DNA of 64,000 nucleotides from an uncultured Bacteroidales bacterium (GCA_937896895.1 CALBNV010000066.1:1-64000); one strand, 5' to 3'; shown: positions 27,310 to 35,994, counted from the first letter of the stretch. The notes: generated by a model from the sequence alone, not told the origin. A program made the numbers and translations.

Positions 27310-28662
27310 ATGGGGGAAGAGAGACCGACAAGAAAGCGCGACCGTATCATCAAGGGGTTTTCGAAGTTGCTGAAAGAGGACAAATTGAAGGCTGTTTCAG
27401 AGTACATCGAGAACCCGGGCGAGTTCATCGCCTTGCTGAAGAGTTTCTGGTATTCCGACGCCGAGAAGCAGCGGCAGTTCGATGAGTTCAGCGAGAACAC
27501 CATCTCCAACTTTCACATCCCATACGGCGTGTCGCCCAACGTCTTGATAAACGGCAAGCGGTATGTCGTGCCGATGGTGATAGAGGAGAGCAGCGTTGTC
27601 GCGGCGGCCTCGGCCGCCGCGAAATTCTGGGGCGACCGCGGCGGATTCCATGCCGAAGTGGTTGACACTCAGAAGGTAGGACAGGTGCATTTCTGCTATA
27701 AAGGCAAAAAAGAAACGCTCTTCTCTTTCCTTCCGGAGATAAAAAAGACACTGCGTGACGCTACAAGGTCACTCACGGAGAAAATGGAAAGACGCGGCGG
27801 CGGAATCATTGACATACAATTAGTTGACTTCACCGACAAACTGCCTGACTACTACCAGCTGCGCGTCACCTTCGGCACCTGCGACTCAATGGGCGCTAAT
27901 TTCATAAACTCATGCCTCGAGACTTTCGCACACGCCCTCCAGGACTTTTTCCTCCGTCAGAACCAACTGCCTGAGAATGAACGTCATGTGGAGATCGTGA
28001 TGTCGATTTTATCAAATTACACACCTGAATGCCGTGTGAAAGTCTGGGTCGAATGCCCGCTCTATGACCTCGACGGCGTCGATGAACATCTCGACGGCAA
28101 GGCGTTTGCGGAGAAATTCAAGAAGGCTGTCGATATCGCACATATTGACGTGTATCGCGCCACGACGCATAACAAAGGTATTTACAACGGCATCGACGCT
28201 GTCGTCATCGCCACAGGCAACGACTTCCGCGCCACCGAAGCAGCCGGTCATTCTTACGCCGCACGCAACGGACAGTATGAGTCACTGTCGTCGGTGGAGA
28301 TAAACGGAGGGATGTTCAAGTTCACGCTTGAAGTGCCGATGGCCCTCGGCACCGTCGGCGGCCTGACTTCCCTGCATCCTTTGGCGAAAGAGTCGCTCGA
28401 ACTCCTCGGCAACCCTTCGGCCCCAGAACTCATGATGATCGCCGCCACAATGGGACTCGCAAACAACTACGCCGCCGTCAAATCGCTGACAACCAAAGGA
28501 ATACAACAAGGTCACATGAAGATGCACCTCGCAAATATCCTCAATCAGATGAATGCCACAGACGAAGAAAAAACCGCGGCCCTCGTGCATTTCAAAGATG
28601 TCACCGTGACCTACGCCGGAGTGGAGGAGTTTCTGAAGGAGATTAGGAGATTGAGGTGGTAG
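27310..28662 (+). CDS. mvaA: hydroxymethylglutaryl-CoA reductase, class II-like
   Basis: Interconverts HMG-CoA and mevalonate with a nicotinamide cofactor, the committed step of the mevalonate route to isoprenoids. The 450-residue protein shows the class II motifs: IEESSVVAAASAAAKFW with the catalytic Glu (near residue 92), HNKGIYNGIDAVVIATGNDFRATEA with catalytic Lys/Asp, LGTVGGLTSLHPLAKESLELLG, and a late His in GIQQGHMKMHL. No sterol-sensing membrane part is present. The final residues (KEIRRLRW) are encoded by GGAGATTAGGAGATTGAGG, the same low-complexity sequence seen between genes. Next comes a GHMP kinase gene. Confidence 0.93.
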   Translation: MGEERPTRKRDRIIKGFSKLLKEDKLKAVSEYIENPGEFIALLKSFWYSDAEKQRQFDEFSENTISNFHIPYGVSPNVLINGKRYVVPMVIEESSVVAAASAAAKFWGDRGGFHAEVVDTQKVGQVHFCYKGKKETLFSFLPEIKKTLRDATRSLTEKMERRGGGIIDIQLVDFTDKLPDYYQLRVTFGTCDSMGANFINSCLETFAHALQDFFLRQNQLPENERHVEIVMSILSNYTPECRVKVWVECPLYDLDGVDEHLDGKAFAEKFKKAVDIAHIDVYRATTHNKGIYNGIDAVVIATGNDFRATEAAGHSYAARNGQYESLSSVEINGGMFKFTLEVPMALGTVGGLTSLHPLAKESLELLGNPSAPELMMIAATMGLANNYAAVKSLTTKGIQQGHMKMHLANILNQMNATDEEKTAALVHFKDVTVTYAGVEEFLKEIRRLRW

Positions 28663-28677
28663 GAGATTAGGAGTTTT
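28629..28677. repeat. GGAGATTAGGAG-type repeat spanning the HMG-CoA reductase stop
   Basis: GGAGATTAGGAGATTGAGG, a TGG TAG, and then GGAGATTAGGAG run across the end of the coding sequence. It uses the same words as the tandem array at 1-149 and the run after leuS. Confidence 0.75.
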
Positions 28678-28681
28678 TAGT

Positions 28682-28728
28682 ATAAAACTTGTGTAACTTG
28701 TGTTACAAACTCGTGCAACTTGTGTTAA
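28682..28728. repeat. AACTTGTGT low-complexity repeat
   Basis: Four copies of the word ACTTGTGT/ACTCGTGC separated by short spacers lie directly before the GHMP kinase start. It resembles the ATTCGTGG family in rhythm but differs in sequence. Confidence 0.6.
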
Positions 28729-28733
28729 ATAAT

Positions 28734-29660
28734 ATGTCAAAATTCAGAGCTAACGGAAAATTTCTGCTTACCGGCGAATACCTTGTGCTTCAAGGGGCTT
28801 CAGCCTTGGCGTTGCCGCTAAAACTTGGGCAGACTCTCGAAGTCAACACATTGAATATCAACAACGGCGTCATCCATTGGGACGCCTTCACCCCAAAAGG
28901 TTTCTGGTTTTCGGCGATGCTCAACAAAAGCGACCTCACCGTCCGCGCATCCGATGACATGGGAAAAGCCGAGATGCTGAGTAAAATATTTCAAGTCATC
29001 AAGTCATTGAATCCTAATATCTTACAAGAAGATTGCGATTATTCCTTCACTACTCATCTTGAATTTGACAAGGAATGGGGCCTTGGAAGCAGTTCGACAC
29101 TCATTTCCTGCCTCTCACAATGGGCAAACGTCAATCCATACGAAATCCTGGGAAAGACAATGGGCGGCTCCGGCTACGACATTGCTTGCGCAACAGCTTC
29201 AACACCAATACTTTATCGTTTGGAAAATGGCAATCCTGTCGTTGAGGAGACCAACTTCAAACCCGAATTTTCAGACAAACTGTTCTTTGTTTATCAAAAC
29301 CATAAACAGAGTTCGAGCAAGGAGGTGAAGTCGTTCAAGGAAAGACTTAAAACCAACGATTTCTCAATGGAAATAAGAGAGATTTCGGTCATGTCTGATG
29401 TTTTGTCAGGCCATGGACTCGCCGGCTTCGATGACTTCTGCGCCATCATGGAACGTCACGAAGAGATAATGGGAAACTGTCTCGGACAAAGTCCGTTGAA
29501 GACTCAATTCAAAGATTTTCAAGGCGTTATAAAATCACTTGGTGCCTGGGGCGGCGACTTTTTCCTTGCGGCGACGAACCTTCCTGAAATTGAAGTCAGA
29601 AAATATTTTGAAGAGAAAGGCCTGACGACGATTTTCAGATACGAAGAGATGGTGATTTGA
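28734..29660 (+). CDS. GYDIA family GHMP kinase (mevalonate pathway candidate)
   Basis: A 308-residue small-molecule kinase. FRANGKFLLTGEYLVL is the GHMP N-terminal signature, EWGLGSSSTLISCL is the ATP-binding P-loop, and GGSGYDIACATA carries the diagnostic GYDIA motif. A C-terminal GAWGGDFFLAA matches GHMP motif 3. Proteins of this group are usually seen near mevalonate genes, and the HMG-CoA reductase directly upstream supports mevalonate or phosphomevalonate as substrate (inference). The frame opens 15 codons earlier inside a repeat; the ATG at 28734 is preferred. Confidence 0.82.
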   Translation: MSKFRANGKFLLTGEYLVLQGASALALPLKLGQTLEVNTLNINNGVIHWDAFTPKGFWFSAMLNKSDLTVRASDDMGKAEMLSKIFQVIKSLNPNILQEDCDYSFTTHLEFDKEWGLGSSSTLISCLSQWANVNPYEILGKTMGGSGYDIACATASTPILYRLENGNPVVEETNFKPEFSDKLFFVYQNHKQSSSKEVKSFKERLKTNDFSMEIREISVMSDVLSGHGLAGFDDFCAIMERHEEIMGNCLGQSPLKTQFKDFQGVIKSLGAWGGDFFLAATNLPEIEVRKYFEEKGLTTIFRYEEMVI

Positions 29661-29661
29661 T

Positions 29662-30018
29662 TCATTTTTTCCTGTAAACCACCGTCATCTCTCCAATCGG
29701 CGTCATCATTTTTGATGTGATCTTCCCGTTTTCCAACGTCCCGATTTTCATGTCTTCAACAAAAATATCATTGCCGTCAATGTGATAAATGTAGTCGCCG
29801 TTCATATCGACCATCACGATGTTCACCACGTTGTCGTTCTTGAAAATCAATGAGTTGTTCATCTCCTGCTCGCCAATCTGCTGAATCATTTCAGGCGTGT
29901 TGCGTTTCTCGTCGAAGCCCAACGAGACTTTCTCGACTGTCCATTTCCCGACGATTGTCTCGGGGCGTGAACAGGCAGTGAGAAAAAACAAGGTTATTAT
30001 GAATATTATTTTTCTCAT
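29662..30018 (-). CDS. small lipocalin-like lipoprotein
   Basis: A 118-residue protein with signal and lipobox FFLTAC (Cys16). The mature start ETIVGKWTVEKV and the regular alternation of short beta strands (SLIFKNDNVVNIV, YIYHIDGNDIFVEDMKIGTL, TVVYRKK) suit the small lipocalin-like lipoproteins (DUF4488/DUF5004 type) common in Bacteroidota. The ligand is unknown. It is convergent with the GHMP kinase gene with a single base between the stops. Confidence 0.7.
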   Translation of the reverse strand: MRKIIFIITLFFLTACSRPETIVGKWTVEKVSLGFDEKRNTPEMIQQIGEQEMNNSLIFKNDNVVNIVMVDMNGDYIYHIDGNDIFVEDMKIGTLENGKITSKMMTPIGEMTVVYRKK

Positions 30019-30039
30019 TGGATAAAAGTTAGGAGTTAA

Positions 30040-30080
30040 AAGTTAAAAGAGGAACAGCGTGGCATCGCCTCTTTTAACTT
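30040..30080 (-). terminator. terminator hairpin after the first M24 peptidase gene
   Basis: AAGTTAAAAGAGG and CCTCTTTTAACTT form a perfect 13-bp stem around a 15-base loop. On the minus strand the stem leads into CTTTTAAC, so it can end the barrel-peptidase-peptidase transcript. The arms are built from the AAAGTTAAAAG filler words. Confidence 0.75.
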
Positions 30081-30098
30081 TCTACTTTCTACTTTTAA

Positions 30099-31520
30099 CT
30101 AAAACAATCCGGGAATTCTGATCCACTCGCGTGCTTCGGCGCATGTGGCTTCGACTTCCGCCACCGTCTTCGGTATCGGGCGGCCGAGGATGCGGTTGCC
30201 TGTCTCGGTGATGAGCAGGTCGTCTTCGATGCGTATCCCGCCGAAGTCCTTGAATGTCTCGAGTTTGTCGTAGTTGATGAAGTCCTTGTGTTTGCCTTCT
30301 GCCTTGAAGATGTCGATGAGTGTCGGGATGAAATAGATGCCCGGTTCGTCGGTGACCACGAAGCCCGGTTTCAGGGTCTTTCCGCAGCGGAGGCAGCTGA
30401 AGCCCTGCTTCGTTGAGCGCGGGGTCTGCTTGTTGTAACCCACGTTGACTTCACCGAGACCTTCCATGTCGTGTACGTCCATGCCGAGCATGTGGCCGAG
30501 GCCGTGAGGCTGGAAGAGGTAGTGTGCGCCTGCTTCGAGGGCATCGTCGGTGCTGCCTTTCATGAGGCCGATGCCTTTGAGGCCTTCGATGAGGGTGCGT
30601 GCTGCGAGCCGGTGCATCTCCATGTATTCGATGCCTGGACGCGTGTTCTTCGCCACCTCGGTGTTGGCCTTCAGCACTATCTCATATACGTCACGTTGGC
30701 GGGTGTTGAACTTGCCGCCGACAGGTGTCGTGCGCGTGAAGTCGCTGTCGAGGTAGTTGCCTGTCTCAGCGCCGCAGTCGCATACCATCATGCGGCCTTC
30801 CTTCAGCACGTTGCCGTGGTTGTGGTTGTGCAGCGTCTGGCCGTCCATGCTGACGATGTTCGGGAACGAGACAACGCCGCCGCGTGCGATGGCGATGCCT
30901 TCAATCGTCCCGCTGATCTCCTGCTCGATGACACCCGGCTTGCACATCTTCATCGCTGTCGTGTGCATGTAATATGCAGTCACCGCCGCGTATTCCATCT
31001 CCTCGATTTCAATCTGGCTCTTGATTTCGCGGAGGCTCACGATGGCTTCGATGAGCTGCTGGCTCACGTATTTCTCAACCTCGCACGTGCAGATGTCCAT
31101 GTAATTCGCGATTTTGATGGTCATGTCGCCGCGGTATGTCGGGGTGATGTGGATCTGGCGGCCTTTCTCAACGGCTGCGCGGATGTATTCCGGGAAACGG
31201 TTGATGTCGCGGCAGTCTTTGATGCCGATCATGTCGCCCTGCTCCTGCAACGACGGGAGCGGCCCGCACCAGATGACATCATCGATGGTGACCTCCTGCC
31301 CGAAGAGGATCTCCTCTCCTGTCTCAAAGTCTATGACTCCGACCAAGTCGGGGTGGTTGAGACCGAAGAAATATGAGAAATTGCTGTCTTGACGGTAATG
31401 GTAAGTGTTGTCGGGGTAATTCATTGATGCCTCGTCATTGGCGACGAAGAAAGCCAAACCCTTGCTCATCAGCTTCTTCAACGCCTCTCTGTGACCGGCG
31501 TAAAACTCTTTGGTAAACAT
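30099..31520 (-). CDS. Xaa-Pro aminopeptidase (M24B)
   Basis: Removes N-terminal residues preceding proline. The 473-residue protein has an N-terminal creatinase-like domain (about 1-175) and a pita-bread catalytic domain. The five metal ligands can be read: Asp in VCDCGAE, Asp in LDSDFTRT, His in PHGLGHMLGMDVHD, Glu in VTDEPGIYF and Glu in GGIRIEDDLLIT. An extra CLRCGKTL loop lies before the fourth ligand. No signal peptide is seen, so it is cytoplasmic. It follows a paralogous peptidase gene by 32 bp. Confidence 0.92.
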   Translation of the reverse strand: MFTKEFYAGHREALKKLMSKGLAFFVANDEASMNYPDNTYHYRQDSNFSYFFGLNHPDLVGVIDFETGEEILFGQEVTIDDVIWCGPLPSLQEQGDMIGIKDCRDINRFPEYIRAAVEKGRQIHITPTYRGDMTIKIANYMDICTCEVEKYVSQQLIEAIVSLREIKSQIEIEEMEYAAVTAYYMHTTAMKMCKPGVIEQEISGTIEGIAIARGGVVSFPNIVSMDGQTLHNHNHGNVLKEGRMMVCDCGAETGNYLDSDFTRTTPVGGKFNTRQRDVYEIVLKANTEVAKNTRPGIEYMEMHRLAARTLIEGLKGIGLMKGSTDDALEAGAHYLFQPHGLGHMLGMDVHDMEGLGEVNVGYNKQTPRSTKQGFSCLRCGKTLKPGFVVTDEPGIYFIPTLIDIFKAEGKHKDFINYDKLETFKDFGGIRIEDDLLITETGNRILGRPIPKTVAEVEATCAEAREWIRIPGLF

Positions 31521-31552
31521 GATATTTATTTTTTTATTCGTTTTGACAATAT

Positions 31553-32836
31553 TTAATATAGTCTCGTCAACTCGTCAATCTCAATCGGCAAATCGCCGAA
31601 AAGGTTGACTGGCTCGTCATCGGTTATTAGGATGTCGTCTTCAAGTCTGATGCCGATGCCTTCCTCGCGGATGTAAATGCCAGGCTCGCACGAAAGCACC
31701 ATGCCCGCCCTGAACGGCTCGTACTTGTCGAGGTTGTCGTGGCAGTCCAAACCGATGTGATGCGCCATGCCGTGCATGAGGTATTTCCTGTAAAGCGGCT
31801 TGTCGGGGTCTTGATTGTCAACGTCTTGCTGGGTGAAGAGCCCGAGTCTGATCATCTCTTTCTCCATCAGGGCGTATGTCGTGCGGTTGATCTCGTCGAT
31901 GGTGTGGCCGACCTTGTAGAGTTTCGTAATCTCTTTCTTGACTTTCAGGACGGCTTCGTAGCATTCTCTCTGACGTGGTGTGAATTTGCCGTTCACCGGG
32001 ATGGTGCGGCTGAGGTCCGACGCATAGTTGTTGTACTCGCAGCCCATGTCGAAGAGCAGCAAGTCGTTGTCGTTCAACACGCTGTCGTTTTTGGAGTAAT
32101 GCAGGCAGCAGGCGTTCCCGCCTCCCGCGACGATTGGGTGGAAGGCGTGCCCCGAGGCGTTGTTCATCTTGAAGACGTATTCCATCTCGGCCTGCATCTC
32201 GTATTCGTGACGTCCTGGCCTTACGGTCCTTACGCAGTGCAGGAACGCTTCCCCGGTGATGTCGCACGCGTGTCTTATGACGGCAATCTCCTCTTCCGAC
32301 TTTATCTTGCGCAGGGCGTTTAATATAGGTGCCGAACGCTCGAATTTGTGAAGCGGGTATCGCTCCATGATTTCCTTCGCGAAACGTTCCTGTATCGTCA
32401 CCACTTTCGTTTCGAAACGTGAATATTCGTAGAGGTTGAGATAAACCGTTTCGGCATTGAGAATCAATTCCTTGAGGATGTCGTTGAAGCTGTCGGCGTA
32501 CATCACGTTTTCGCAGCCCGACAGCTCTTTCGCCTGTTTTGCGTTGAGCATCTCGCCGCGCCAGATGGCTTTCGTCTCGCTGTAAGGCTCAACAAAAAGT
32601 ATCTCTCGCATCGCGGGGTTCGGGTGGTCGGGAAACAGAATCAGAAACGCGCCTTCGCGGTCGATACCGGTGAGGTAAAAGAAGTCGGAGTTCTGACGGA
32701 AAGGGTGGCATTGGTCGCCGTTTCTCGGCATCTCTTCGTTTGCCGTGAAGACAGCAACAGAGCTTTTCGCCATCATCGAAGCGAAATTCCTCCGGTTTCT
32801 GGCAAAAAGCTCATTTGGTATGTTGTTTGAGGACAT
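31553..32836 (-). CDS. Xaa-Pro aminopeptidase (M24B), second paralogue
   Basis: A 427-residue M24B peptidase with the same two-domain plan as its neighbour. The ligands are Asp in FDMGCEYNNY, Asp in ASDLSRTIPV, His in GMAHHIGLDCHD, Glu in SCEPGIYI and Glu in GIRLEDDILIT. It is about 45 residues shorter than the neighbouring paralogue and lacks its CxxC loop. The start (TAAGATG) is one base from the stop of the upstream barrel gene, so the two are co-transcribed. Side-by-side M24B copies suggest different peptide preferences (inference). Confidence 0.92.
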   Translation of the reverse strand: MSSNNIPNELFARNRRNFASMMAKSSVAVFTANEEMPRNGDQCHPFRQNSDFFYLTGIDREGAFLILFPDHPNPAMREILFVEPYSETKAIWRGEMLNAKQAKELSGCENVMYADSFNDILKELILNAETVYLNLYEYSRFETKVVTIQERFAKEIMERYPLHKFERSAPILNALRKIKSEEEIAVIRHACDITGEAFLHCVRTVRPGRHEYEMQAEMEYVFKMNNASGHAFHPIVAGGGNACCLHYSKNDSVLNDNDLLLFDMGCEYNNYASDLSRTIPVNGKFTPRQRECYEAVLKVKKEITKLYKVGHTIDEINRTTYALMEKEMIRLGLFTQQDVDNQDPDKPLYRKYLMHGMAHHIGLDCHDNLDKYEPFRAGMVLSCEPGIYIREEGIGIRLEDDILITDDEPVNLFGDLPIEIDELTRLY

Positions 32837-32837
32837 C

Positions 32838-33515
32838 TTACAGGAACTTGAGACCCAAGGTCACGGTGAACATGCTTGTTGTATCGTCAAGATTAATTGT
32901 GCCTTTTCTTTCGTTGAAGCTCCAATCCACAGATTCTTTGCCGAACATTTTTGTCAAACCAAAGCTGTAGCTGATGTCGAGGGTGAGTTTCCAGACGTCA
33001 ACGCCGACGTTGAGAGCGGCACCCCAAGTCATACTCTTCGTTCCGAGGTTTATGCTGACATTCTCGCCTTTGTTGTTTACATTCTGTTCTTGGCTGAGAT
33101 TGAAATACATGACAGGGCCGACGTTCCCTCTCACCTTAACGAGTTTTCCGTCGAGTTGATAGCCCAGGAAAATCGGGAGGGCCAACCTTTGCTGGGTGAG
33201 AGTGACAGATGGATTCAAAGTGACGCCATCGTTAAATTGGGGATCAATGTTAAAATCGAAGACGGAACCTGTTCTGAACCACAGCAGCTCTGGCTGGATT
33301 ATGAAGTTTTTGATGGTCAGACGGCCGAAGACACCGGCTGTGAAGTGGTCTTTAAAGTTTTTTGTAATTTCGGCTTTATCTAATGACAATGACGATGACA
33401 ATGACAATGTCGCAGTTTGATAACCGATTTTTGGTCCGAGGCAGAAATCGAAACCAGTGGCCTTTGCTGCCGTGAAGCAAAGCACCAATGCTAATGATAG
33501 TAATAATTTCTTCAT
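32838..33515 (-). CDS. PorT-type outer-membrane beta-barrel protein
   Basis: A 225-residue protein with a signal peptide (LSLALVLCFTAAKA) and then alternating amphipathic strands ending in an aromatic/hydrophobic C-terminus (FTVTLGLKFL). FDFCLGPKIGYQTA and VRGNVGPVMYFNL are typical of the small eight-stranded barrels of Bacteroidota. No specific function can be inferred. It is the first gene of an operon with two M24 peptidases and has a TAATTTTG promoter element upstream. Confidence 0.75.
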   Translation of the reverse strand: MKKLLLSLALVLCFTAAKATGFDFCLGPKIGYQTATLSLSSSLSLDKAEITKNFKDHFTAGVFGRLTIKNFIIQPELLWFRTGSVFDFNIDPQFNDGVTLNPSVTLTQQRLALPIFLGYQLDGKLVKVRGNVGPVMYFNLSQEQNVNNKGENVSINLGTKSMTWGAALNVGVDVWKLTLDISYSFGLTKMFGKESVDWSFNERKGTINLDDTTSMFTVTLGLKFL

Positions 33516-33536
33516 AGTTTTTAAATTTAAAACTCA

Positions 33537-33544
33537 CAAAATTA
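33537..33544 (-). promoter_or_regulatory. Bacteroidota -7 element (TAATTTTG) for the barrel-peptidase operon
   Basis: TAATTTTG on the minus strand matches TAnnTTTG and lies 21 bp before the ATG at 33515. Confidence 0.55.
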
Positions 33545-33621
33545 CTAATTTTTTTTAAACGAAAAATAATTATTTGCAAATTCAAAAAATATGTATTTTT
33601 ACAAAAAATAAAAAGTACTGT

Positions 33622-34281
33622 ATGAAACGAAAAATTTTATTATTTGCTTTTGCTATATTATTGGCAAACAATGTTTTAGCGCAATACCAAGAATACCAAC
33701 TCGGATTGATGGCGCAACCTGGATACAATTGGTTGATGGTTTCTAACGAAAATATCTCGAACGTCAAAAACAAATTCAGCTATAAGTACGGCCTTTTCGG
33801 CTCTTATTATTTCAACGAAAACTACGGCTTGTCATCAGGTATATATATGCTTACACACAGTTCAAGCTATGATTTTAAGTGTGACAAAGACGGAAGTATA
33901 ATGAATTATAATCATGATCTCAGAAATTCGTACTTGCAGGTTCCAATCTTGCTGAAAGGTCGCACCGACTTGATTTCCAATAGATTCAGGATTTTGGGCG
34001 AGTTCGGAGTGGGGCTTGATTTCCTGATTGACAATAAAGATGCCTACAGAGGTCTTGACGGCACTTCCGATCATTTTGATGTGAAATACAGGACATTCGG
34101 CACCTCTTTGGTGATGGCTCTTGGCACAGAAATTCTCATTTTCAAAAACAGCGGTTTGATGTTTAAGGTCGTTTATGACAGGGGATTTGTCAATATGGTC
34201 AAGGATACTGATGAAACAAAAGGTTATTATTCTGCCATGAAAATGACAAATTTATATCTGGAAATAGGTTTTTTCTTTTAA
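33622..34281 (+). CDS. PorT-type outer-membrane beta-barrel protein
   Basis: A 219-residue exported protein: signal MKRKILLFAFAILLANNVLA with cleavage before Q, then strands typical of small barrels (YQLGLMAQPGYNWLM, YKYGLFGSYYFNENYGLSSGIYML, FRILGEFGVGLDFLID) and a C-terminal LYLEIGFFF ending in Phe, as expected for BAM recognition. It is divergent from another barrel gene. The role is unknown. The next gene starts six bases after the stop. The frame is open upstream to 33574, but the signal peptide begins at 33622. Confidence 0.75.
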   Translation: MKRKILLFAFAILLANNVLAQYQEYQLGLMAQPGYNWLMVSNENISNVKNKFSYKYGLFGSYYFNENYGLSSGIYMLTHSSSYDFKCDKDGSIMNYNHDLRNSYLQVPILLKGRTDLISNRFRILGEFGVGLDFLIDNKDAYRGLDGTSDHFDVKYRTFGTSLVMALGTEILIFKNSGLMFKVVYDRGFVNMVKDTDETKGYYSAMKMTNLYLEIGFFF

Positions 34282-34286
34282 AGGTC

Positions 34287-35108
34287 ATGAAGATAACTTT
34301 AGCGCAGAAAAATTTTTCAACAAATGATATTGAGTTGAACGTCAATAAGATAATTGACGCTGCTCATGAAGTCAAAGGCTCAAGCCTTGTAATTTTCCCG
34401 GAGTTTGCAGTATGCGGAATGAACCCATACAAGCGTCTTTCCGATGATGGATTTGTCGAGAAATGCGAAAAAGCGTTGGACAGAATCGCCGTTGAATGCG
34501 AACACGTCCCGGTTCTGGTCGGTTGCCTGTTAAGAAACACGTCCGGCAAAGGAAAGCCGTTTTACAATGCCGCTGTGTATCTGTTTCAAGGACAACGTAA
34601 AGTATTCAAGAAGAAGCAATTAGGACTTTCTGACAGGCTCGAGCTTGATTTTTTCGAGCCGTCAGATGATGACGAGCTCCTGCAAATCGGTTGCCATAAA
34701 TTCGCTGTCACGATCGGGGAAGACTTATATAATATAGGTGAAGACGAGTTCCTGCTTCAGAACCGTGTTGATGACTTCATGCCGTCACTTCCGGACGTTA
34801 TCGTTAATATCGCTTCGGAACAATTTGATTCTCAAGATATTACTGCTTATCGCGATAAATTGAGGCAGAACGTTCTCAAGACGGAGCGTCCGTTGGTTTA
34901 CGTGAACAATGTCGGGAGGAAAGACGGGAAAATCTACGGCGGCCACTCCATGATTTTCGGTTATGAGAGCTACGTCGTCGCGTCATCCCCGTTCTTGAAA
35001 GAGGATGTCAACAATGTTGACTTGGTTTGTCTCATCTCGATGAAACACGTTGATGTTGAAGACGTTCCGTCGTCAGAAGATATAGAAAACCTTGTCAAAA
35101 GGCTTTAA
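34287..35108 (+). CDS. nitrilase-fold amidase-like protein lacking the catalytic cysteine
   Basis: A 273-residue protein resembling the glutamine-amidase half of NAD synthetases: MKITLAQKNFSTNDIELNVNKI, SSLVIFPEFAVCGMNPYKRL with the catalytic Glu39, and FKKKQLG with a Lys (109) at the expected distance. The usual 'ICED' nucleophile box reads VTIGEDLYN, so the catalytic Cys is Gly144. No synthetase domain follows. It may be a non-catalytic or regulatory relative, or use another chemistry. The later NVGRKDGKIYGGHSMIFG segment is normal for the family. It is convergent with a nucleoside phosphorylase, the two coding ends overlapping by four bases. Confidence 0.7.
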   Translation: MKITLAQKNFSTNDIELNVNKIIDAAHEVKGSSLVIFPEFAVCGMNPYKRLSDDGFVEKCEKALDRIAVECEHVPVLVGCLLRNTSGKGKPFYNAAVYLFQGQRKVFKKKQLGLSDRLELDFFEPSDDDELLQIGCHKFAVTIGEDLYNIGEDEFLLQNRVDDFMPSLPDVIVNIASEQFDSQDITAYRDKLRQNVLKTERPLVYVNNVGRKDGKIYGGHSMIFGYESYVVASSPFLKEDVNNVDLVCLISMKHVDVEDVPSSEDIENLVKRL

Positions 35109-35977
35109 ATCCTATCAAGTACATTTAAAATCAGCCTCTCCATTGTCGGGTGATAGTTCGGCGAGAACTTCTCAAGAACGCGGTTTGCCGCTATCACACA
35201 GACTGTCAAAGCGTTGTGTCCCAATATTTTAGCTAACATAAACAGTGCCGAAGACTCCATCTCGAAGTTGGTGATTCTCCATTCATTGAACCTGAATTTT
35301 TCGATGTCATTGTTGATGTTTGGATAGTTTTGCTCGGCGCGGATGCTACGTCCCTGCGGGCCGTAAAAGCCTGGTGATGTGGCGGTTATGCCATGATGGA
35401 AGCCGTCGGCGAGCCGGTCGAACAGTTGGTCGGATGATTTTACGATATATGGCTTTGGCAAGTCGGTCGGATAGTTCATGTCTTTGATGAAGGCATTGGT
35501 CATCTCGTTGTCAATCACCGACTTATAATCTTTATAAAAGTACGCGAGCCCGTCTAATCCAACCGCATAACGTGATGCGACGCAGGTGTCAACATCGATG
35601 TCTGCCTGAAGTGCGCCGCTTGTGCCGATGCGGATAAGATTCAGCGTGCGGTGTCCGGCTTTGGGAATGCGTTTCTTAAAGTCGATGTTCGCGACGGCGT
35701 CGAGTTCGTTAACCACGATGTCGATGTTGTCGGTGCCCATCCCCGTTGACAGCACGGTGATGCGTTTGCCTTTGTAAGTGCCTGTGTGTGTGATGATTTC
35801 TCGATTTTCTCTGATAAACTCAATATTGTCAAAATGTTGCGAAACCATCGGCACACGCCCTGGGTCACCGACTAAAATAACGTTGTCGGCAAGCATTTCC
35901 GGAAATAGATTGAGGTGATAAATGGCTCCTTCTTCATTGAAGACAAGCTGCGAATTAGGAATTGGTTGCATATTCAT
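35105..35977 (-). CDS. nucleoside phosphorylase (uridine phosphorylase family)
   Basis: A 290-residue PNP/UDP-type phosphorylase, cytoplasmic. NVILVGDPGRVPMVSQHF is the phosphate-binding N-terminal motif, TVLSTGMGTDNIDIVVNEL the family core, LIRIGTSGALQADI the second phosphate loop, and NFEMESSALFMLA contains the conserved Glu-Met-Glu ribose-binding motif. It releases ribose-1-phosphate from a nucleoside; uridine is the most probable substrate by family. The frame continues to a TTG at 36019, but the ATG at 35977 is preferred because a promoter element lies between the two. Confidence 0.88.
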   Translation of the reverse strand: MNMQPIPNSQLVFNEEGAIYHLNLFPEMLADNVILVGDPGRVPMVSQHFDNIEFIRENREIITHTGTYKGKRITVLSTGMGTDNIDIVVNELDAVANIDFKKRIPKAGHRTLNLIRIGTSGALQADIDVDTCVASRYAVGLDGLAYFYKDYKSVIDNEMTNAFIKDMNYPTDLPKPYIVKSSDQLFDRLADGFHHGITATSPGFYGPQGRSIRAEQNYPNINNDIEKFRFNEWRITNFEMESSALFMLAKILGHNALTVCVIAANRVLEKFSPNYHPTMERLILNVLDRI

Positions 35978-35994
35978 TTCTAAAAAAAATTTTA

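Noticed and set aside
30471..31376. 301-codon frame opposite the first M24 peptidase gene
   Set aside because: Antisense shadow; the peptidase has all five metal ligands, and the opposite frame has no motif, signal or start context.
34287..35108. Complete NAD synthetase
   Set aside because: The protein ends after the amidase-like domain, with no PP-loop synthetase half and no frameshifted continuation downstream.
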